Shown in pieces: positions 58,078 through 64,000 of a stretch of 64,000 nucleotides of DNA. The position numbers and the translations under genes were made by a program. Below the pieces are notes generated by a model. The model had not been told where the DNA came from and did no database searches. It was given only the letters and a program-made list of their open reading frames with translations. Source of the stretch: Ilyonectria destructans (lineage: Eukaryota > Ascomycota > Sordariomycetes > Hypocreales > Nectriaceae); the NCBI GenBank assembly GCA_020740775.1, contig JAHEWK010000008.1:1612001-1676000 (forward strand), read 5' to 3'. The first letter of the stretch is position 1. Every line of letters starts with the position of its first letter.

Positions 58078-58944
58078 ATGGCGTCCTGGTACTCCAACCT
58101 TCTCACCAAAACCTCCTCCCAGATCTCCAACCTCCGCTCCACCTACCTCGCGGGCGACGCCGACGGCGACACCGAAGACGATACCCACGTGTGCCGCGTC
58201 CTCCGCGGTTACTACGGCGAGAAGGGCCGCCCTTTCCCCTCGTGGCTGCCCCCGGACCCCAAGGCCGCGGCCCCGACGCAGCCCGTCCTCGTCAACAACC
58301 AGGCCGGCGCTCGCCGAGGCGCCGTCGGCGGCACGCCTCAGACTGCTGGCGGGCTCAGCAGCCTGTGGGATACCAACGCAGCCGCAGCCGCGCCGCAGCC
58401 GCCCCAGAGCCTGCGGGCCGGGAGGACGCCCGCGTCGCTGCAGCCCGGCGGTGACATTGCGCGCAGGCCAGTGCCCGGCCAGCGCGCAGGGAGCCAGCAG
58501 AGCGTCGCGAGCCAGTACAGCCGACCCGAGGCGGCGAGCGTCCCTCCTGCGGGCGCGGCCAGTGGTGGCCGATCTGCCCAGGATCTTCTACGACAGCGCC
58601 TCTGGGGCGGTTCGCGCACCACGAGCCCTTCTCAACAGGGTAGCAGCCAAGGACCCTTTACGCCGCCAGCTCCATCTGGTGGTAGCGGAGGAGGAGGAGG
58701 GGGAGGAGGAAACTACGAAGATCGATTTGCGCCTGGTGGCATGTACGATAATCCCAGTAGCGGTGGCGGTGGAGGAGGAAACGACAGACCCGTAATGAGT
58801 GCCAATGCTCCTTGGTCGACTGGTGGAGATGACTACTATAACGGAGGTGGTGGAGGTGGTGGAGGCGGTGGAGGCGGCGGAGGAGGAGGACGGCCGGCAC
58901 GGAGACAGCCTGGGCTACCGAGCGGACCCAGAGGGTACAGATGA
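58078..58944 (+). CDS. MSO1: Mso1-like Sec1-binding protein
   Basis: An intronless 288-aa protein. The N-terminal 60 residues (MASWYSNLLTKTSSQISNLR, then THVCRVLRGYYGEKGRPFPS and WLPPDP) match the Sec1-binding region of Mso1, a small factor that binds the SM protein Sec1 and supports SNARE assembly at exocytic sites. The rest is low-complexity: Ala/Pro/Gln/Ser-rich to about residue 190, then glycine-rich blocks ending in an unbroken run of about 17 glycines (58849..58896) before a basic tail. Fungal Mso1 homologues share only the N-terminal block. It converges with GYP7. Confidence 0.85.
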   Translation: MASWYSNLLTKTSSQISNLRSTYLAGDADGDTEDDTHVCRVLRGYYGEKGRPFPSWLPPDPKAAAPTQPVLVNNQAGARRGAVGGTPQTAGGLSSLWDTNAAAAAPQPPQSLRAGRTPASLQPGGDIARRPVPGQRAGSQQSVASQYSRPEAASVPPAGAASGGRSAQDLLRQRLWGGSRTTSPSQQGSSQGPFTPPAPSGGSGGGGGGGGNYEDRFAPGGMYDNPSSGGGGGGNDRPVMSANAPWSTGGDDYYNGGGGGGGGGGGGGGGGRPARRQPGLPSGPRGYR

Positions 58945-59354
58945 GCCGGAACCTCTTAAAGTTGAGAGGGATCATCGGACCTGTCTACTTACACACCATC
59001 CCTGCGGGTGGCGTTGCGTTGCGTTGTGTTGAGCACCCATAGAATGGCGTTATACCCGGAGGTAATACGAGCAACTTTTACCTGGTTCCGATCAAAGACG
59101 TGGATCGAGCCAACCGCTCTGTCATTTATTATGTATGCGTGTCCTTCAGATAATACGATGCAAGCAATCCAGCCAAATCCTTCCTACAATAAGCCCTTTC
59201 GTATCTTCCATGTGTTACCAGCAACTCCATGCACCAAACCAAAAACACCATGCGCCAGCGTTTACAAATACAAGTGCGTAGAAGCGTCCATAACCAAACA
59301 CGCCCGCCCATTTCTGCTGCCTCGTCCATTCGCCGGCGAGCTATGATCTTAAGC
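58945..59354. other. Convergent 3' region between MSO1 and GYP7
   Basis: 410 bp hold both 3' UTRs. No gene is recognised. Confidence 0.55.
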
Positions 59355-62036
59355 TCACTTGGTTGGCATCCCATCCCCTTGCGCCACCGTCTTGCGTGGA
59401 AGCACCTCCACCTCTCGGCTGAGCAGCTTGCGTAGCTCTGGAGTAATGACCTTTGGCTGTGCCGGCTCTGGTGGCACAATTGATTTGCCCTTGGCCGGGG
59501 ACTTTGCTGGGGACTTGGCCGGGGATGCGGCGGATGGTCCCGAGGGCCCTGCAACGGTCGACGACGTGGACGACTTCTTCTCGTGGACTCGGGGAGCTGG
59601 GAAGTTCTGCTTCTTGTCGACGGCCTCAACAAGTCTCTGGAATCGCTTGAACAGAGTCTCTGCGCGGATGAGGGTCGACTCGAGATCGATGGTATTGGAG
59701 AGCTCGTTGACTGTTTGATGTTAGCAGCTGAATCATCTGACTGTTGGGATGCGGCTCATTTGACATACTATACTTGAGCACCTCGTCAAAGTGCTTGAGG
59801 TGATCCATGATGATATCTCGATGCTTCTCCAAGATGGCCAGTGCGATGAACAAGTGGAAGTTGGCGCTCAGGCAATCCGTCCACAGGCCCTCCCACAGAC
59901 GCAGCACATCCATCCATTCAAACTCACGCTTGTACCACACGAGGATCATGCGGAAGAAAAAGAAGAAGTTGGTGCTGTCGGCGCTCTGGAGGTGATTCCA
60001 CAGCGTCGGGTCCATGAACTGGACGAGTTGGTCCAGAGTCAGGAGCTGGTTGCGCATGCCCGACTGGTCGCGCAAGAAGTTGCGCTCCATGCGCTCCATA
60101 AACTTCTGGAAGCCCCAGAATGCAACAGCGTCGTCCTGGATCACGGCGTAGATGGGCGCGAGCAGGTCAGACATGCCCTGGACGTAGCCGAGATCCTTGT
60201 TGTACTCGTTGTAAGTGAGCAGCATTTCCTTCATCTGCTCGAGATGGACGTTGGTGCCCACCTCGGCAAAGGGCGACTTGGGGTCGGGATGGGGGATGTC
60301 TTCGCCCTCAAAGATCGGCACGTTGCGATCCGTCCGGTGAACATCCTTTTCTATAGCGTCTGTGTTAGCAGGGGACGATATCAAGGGACGATATGTAACT
60401 TACCGATGCGCCCCTTTTGCTCGCGCCACCACTCGCCCGTCTCGCCTTCTCCTCCTTCTCCATCTAGTCTCTCCCACCATGAGAGCTTGAGCTTGTAGTA
60501 CGAGTCTCTGAGAGAGGCGATCTGGGCCTTTCTCTCATCCAACGTGCTGTACCACTCGTAAACACCAAGCAAGTACAACCAAGCCTCCTTGCGGACACCA
60601 TCTTCAGGATCCAAACCACCGTGGAAGATACGCTCCTTGACTTCGTCAACGGTTACCGATAGGCGACCCGTCTGGGGGTCAAAGAAGGTTTCCCACTCCT
60701 TCATCGTCAACGTCTTCCTGCGCTCCTCTAGCGACAAGCTGCTGGTGCCCTCGAGGAGCTCAAACTCGCCGACATCCGTGTCCTCAAGCTCCATGACGTC
60801 GTTGGCCGACCAGATTTTCTGTCGCCTATCCCGATCACTCTGCTCCTGGATACCCATAGCCCACCGGGCCAGGTAGATGCGGGCACTATCAAACTCGTCC
60901 TGAAGGGTCTGGACTTCGGGGTTCCTGAGTAGCCGTTTCATCTGCGGGGGAACATTGGGGTTGTCGACAAAGTCCTGGGCGGCTCGGCGAGTGAAGGTGG
61001 TGACTTTGCTAAACTTTTCCATAATGTTCCATCCCGTCTCTTTGATCAACTTCACAAAGGGGTCCATCTGAGCATCCGGCCGGCTTGGCCCTGCAGATCC
61101 CTGGCCGCGCACCCCCGTTGAGCTATCCTGGCGGCCAATTTGCGAGGGACTCGAGGTGAGTTTATGTCCGAACGCCTCACTATCCTCCTTGCTGGGCTCG
61201 ATCAAGTAGATGTTGGGCTCAGCACCAGACCTCTCGACCTTGACATATCGGCGCAGCCAGCGTACTATTTCATCGCCACCCCAGAACATCTGGCCACCTT
61301 CGCCAAAGGGATCAAAATTGTCGCGGGCAAGTTTCTTCTTCTGGAGGATGGTGCTCTGGCACTCATTGTCGTGAAAAAACAAGGCAGGGAAGCTGTCGCC
61401 GGCACGGGAATTGATGATGACGGAGCCGTACCACCAACCAAGGCTTGGCGGGCGGACGAGTAGTGAGTAGACGGCGCTGACGGGGATGGCGAAGGAGTAG
61501 CCACCGACGGACCCGACGTGGCTCGTAACGGTCGGGGGCGGAGCTACGAGGTACGACTGCTTCGGGGGAGAGTCGCCATCGCAGAGGTCGACCTTGACGT
61601 AGATGCTCGCCGAGTCGCCGAGCGATGTCTCGGGAATCCAGGCGAGGAGCAGGTCGGAGGAGGCGATGGAGTCCGTTTCGTTGGAAGCGGACGACGTCGG
61701 GCGATCGCCGCGGCGACCTCGTTGCTGGAGGAGGGCGATGTAGCCGGGGATGTTGTCCTTTGCGGAGGGGGTCGGGTGGACGTAGACCTGGTGATGGTCA
61801 GCTACTGTTCATCACATCACATCATGACGTGGGTAGCGGGGTTGCGCGTGGGAAATCCGACTTACCTTGCTCTTGGAGAAGAGCAACTTGACGCCGCGGC
61901 CCGTCTCGGCGTGGGTGATGGTGTTGTACTCGCCCTCCTCGTCATCGCTCAAGGCGTAGAAGCTCGTCGAGGGCGAGGTAGGTCGCGCGGGTGCTGGTGG
62001 CGGGGCACCATCGCTGGGACCCGAGTCCGAAGCCAT
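59355..62036 (-). CDS. GYP7: Rab GTPase-activating protein, Gyp7 family (TBC domain)
   Basis: Transcript order: exon 1 62036..61866, exon 2 61787..60404, exon 3 60359..59769, exon 4 59710..59355; introns of 78, 44 and 58 bp. The product is 833 aa. It stimulates GTP hydrolysis on Ypt7/Rab7-type GTPases at the vacuole and late endosome. An N-terminal DUF3548-like region (LLFSKSKVYVHPTP, ALLQQRGRRGDR) is followed by the TBC domain in the C-terminal half. The arginine finger sits in IEKDVHRTDR (IxxDxxR), rebuilt across the 44-bp intron. The glutamine finger sits in DLGYVQGMSDL. Also present are WGFQKFMERMERNFLRDQSG and FEWMDVLRLWEGLWT. The last exon adds FKRFQRLVEAVDKKQ and a Ser/Pro/Lys-rich disordered tail ending MPTK. 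Confidence 0.95.
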
Positions 62037-63328
62037 CTTGCTCTGGGTGTCGTCGCTGAGGGTAGAGGTGGCAGAGAGACGTCGACGGAGGAGCGAATGA
62101 GGGGGATAATAATGATGCAGTTCCACACGCGGGATGAAGGGAGCAAGGACGTTGAGGCGGAGGAAATAGAGGCGACAAGTATGATGGTGCGTGGTGGCGT
62201 AGTGCGTATTGGTGGAGTGTGCATGTGAGCCAAACAGTGGCAGCCTGAATGCATCAGGATAGATGACGAACTTGCCCCGCCACGCTCGGTTTTAGCCTTT
62301 GCCCTTCACTGGGCTGAGCCGCCTGGAAGGTGCCGAGCATTGAGCATGGAGGGGCAAAACCCACTGACAACCCACTGAAAACCCGTGGAACAACTGCAAT
62401 GCCAGCGATAACTATCGATAAGAATTCACCTCCAGAATTTACCTCCACTGCGCCCCAGCTCCAGCACGTGGTCTGGGTGCTGCTGCTTGTTGAACATGGA
62501 GCTCAAGGGAGCTCAAGGCCGTGTGAAGTTGTGGTACCGTGTGGTACGTGCGCGAACATGGGTCATGGGTGGCTCCGAAGCGTCGTCATGGTTCAACATA
62601 GTATGAGAAGAGGCCTCTCTGCGGGACGGAGCCCATGGTGCGACTACGTACGCCCTGCCATGGGGATACGTACGCTCCGCGTCAACAGCACCCAACCCGT
62701 CCAACTAGCCTATAGAAGGCAGAGCTGCAACCCTATGATGCCTAAAATGGAGATCTACTATGCCTGTCAGGATTATATCCGTGCCTGGAAACAGACAGGG
62801 CTGAGAAGCTGTGCTGAACTATCCATCGTCTTATCAATCACATGTCCCTGTCTCCCAAGTCCCCATTGACATCACCAAGAGACGCTGATTTTCAATGCCA
62901 ACGCATTATGTGCACCCACGAGATAGACATCACAGAAAGATACAGTACAGAGAAATTGAAGTTGAAATGACCAGTCGGCCGTAATAAATTTGTTCGCCCA
63001 AGTTGTTGGGCCTATTAATATCGCCTAAACCCGCTACCTATATTCAAAGAGCCGTTGTATACAAGCCCTTGATCATGCGTGTCTATACCCATCGATGCAA
63101 TGCCCTTAAATTATATCAACTGCGCCGTTGTCCCTGGATTTTGGAACGGAGCCTTGCAAGGCACCTTTGTGAGTGCGCCCATCCCAGCCAGGCGCAAGCT
63201 CGGTTCACAGCTCAAAGTCGCATAAATACAGTATCCTTCCGTCGACTGGACAGGGAAGGGCGAGGGAGAACTGTCCGCGGAACATGTTCTTCGTACTGTG
63301 CGTGCTAATCCCTGCAACCCCTTTCCAC
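62037..63328. other. GYP7 upstream region and 3' flank of the PAP2 gene
   Basis: 1.3 kb with no recognisable gene. The left 200 bp form the GYP7 leader. The region 62880-63120 is AT-rich, fitting a 3' flank. Confidence 0.5.
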
Positions 63329-64000
63329 TTAGACGTCCTCGCTGAGGAGTCCATGCTGGAACTCGGGCTCAACAGCCGTCTCGGGGTCGGTATAATTGAC
63401 CGGCTTATGGATGCGGAGGAATGTCAGGAAATGGTCCTCGAGGATGCACAGGTTGAGCAAGATGCCGTTTCCGTGCCACGCGAGCCCGCAGACCATAGCA
63501 CCGGCAACCGCATCAAGGATAAAGTGGTTGGCGGTGGCGACGATGGCAGTCAGGATGAGGGCGGGATATGATAGACCCAATGCGACAATGGTAATTCGCT
63601 TCCAGGAGTTAGGGCGAAGGCCGTTGATGGGGAGGGTGGCGACAGTCAATCCGACGAGCAGGGAGTATCCAAAGTGCAGCGAGGGCATGGCAGCTACAAG
63701 TATGAGGGTTAGTCTATCTCTTCCCCCGGGCTATATATTGGAGTGCTCCGTAAACTCACCATACTGGTTGCAGAACTTGTTGGTGGTCCAAACACTGCTC
63801 TCACCAGTGCCACTGTGGACGGTGTCGACGAAGCCGAAGCTCTTGGCCTCGGCGGCATCGGGACCTTCGTAGTTGGGGTCGCTCAGCAGGCGAGGGGGCA
63901 TACAGGGCCACAGGGTGAAGACGATGAAGGCGATCAGGTTGCAGGTGGCCATGGTGCGTCGTCGGGCCTCGTACAGGGCGGGGCCAGCCATGATGTTGTC
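63329..64000 (-). CDS. PAP2-superfamily membrane phosphatase-like protein (5' end beyond window)
   Basis: Visible exons 64000..63760 (partial) and 63693..63329 with a 66-bp intron; the join gives NQYAAMPSLHFGYS. About 200 residues are visible and the frame runs off the window edge without a convincing start. Features are hydrophobic segments such as CNLIAFIVFTLWPCMPPRLL, the PAP2 active-site motif PSLHFG (equivalent to PSGH), and ATANHFILDA, the C3 motif with catalytic His and supporting Asp. The sequence resembles the PAP2_3 group that includes IPC-synthase-like proteins. The substrate (a lipid phosphate or inositol phospholipid) cannot be told from this part. The Met at 63991 lies inside conserved sequence and is probably not the start. 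Confidence 0.85.

Noticed and set aside
1..64000. tRNA genes, rRNA genes, CRISPR arrays, intact transposons
   Set aside because: Scanned by eye for tRNA B-box-like GGTTCGA sites with matching acceptor stems, for regular spaced repeats and for transposase or reverse-transcriptase motifs; none was convincing. A tRNAscan or repeat-library search could still find short ones.

Overview
This window is from a filamentous ascomycete nuclear genome, most likely a Sordariomycete and plausibly Hypocreales. The genes carry many short introns (about 44-143 bp) with GT...AG ends and CTAAC or CTGAC branch sites. Coding regions are GC-rich, intergenic leaders are pyrimidine-rich, and the gene content is typical of Pezizomycotina (SepA-type formin, fused PABA synthase, LOG-family protein, DUF2264 protein). 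I see no rRNA, tRNA, CRISPR array or intact transposon. All exon boundaries were worked out by eye from reading frame and splice motifs.

Layout. 1-11.3 kb: long promoter, then the formin sepA (+), the spliceosomal protein SNRNP27 (-) and ER glucosidase I (+), the last two sharing a short divergent promoter. 11.3-15.7 kb: mostly gene-free, except for a 79-residue acidic protein built on four GRSGYN repeats, with a TATA box, a long A/C-rich leader and a GCATCA satellite downstream. 15.7-25.5 kb: mitochondrial tRNA-modification GTPase MSS1 (-), a broken phosphoserine aminotransferase copy (-), proteasome subunit alpha6 (+), a LOG-family protein (-) and a CLPTM1-family membrane protein (+). 27-32.7 kb: an orphan CxxC/C2H2-like protein (+), SEC22 (-), ELP5 (-) and an ASX-homology-domain protein (-). 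33.8-39.4 kb: accessory-looking stretch with a small secreted cysteine-rich PAN-like protein, a seven-exon DUF2264 protein and the 3' remnant of an MFS sugar transporter. 39.4-45 kb: a long gene-poor stretch leading to an atypical SDR that lacks the usual cofactor and catalytic motifs. 45.8-64 kb: housekeeping genes TRS120 (+), ABZ1-type PABA synthase (+), VPS55 (-), MAK16 (+), MSO1-like (+), GYP7 (-) and a PAP2 phosphatase-like protein cut by the window end (-).

Functional themes. Six genes act in membrane traffic or polarised secretion (formin, SEC22, TRS120, VPS55, MSO1, GYP7). Others act in ER glycoprotein processing (glucosidase I), tRNA wobble modification (MSS1 in mitochondria, ELP5 in the cytosol), ribosome assembly (MAK16), splicing (SNRNP27), protein turnover (PRE5) and folate synthesis (ABZ1). 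They are not arranged as a pathway cluster; this is ordinary scattered fungal gene order.

The points most worth a second look are the GRSGYN-repeat micro-protein and its leader, the lesion-bearing SER1-like pseudogene, the motif-less SDR, and the 19-nt last exon of MSS1 that carries the conserved C-terminal Cys motif.
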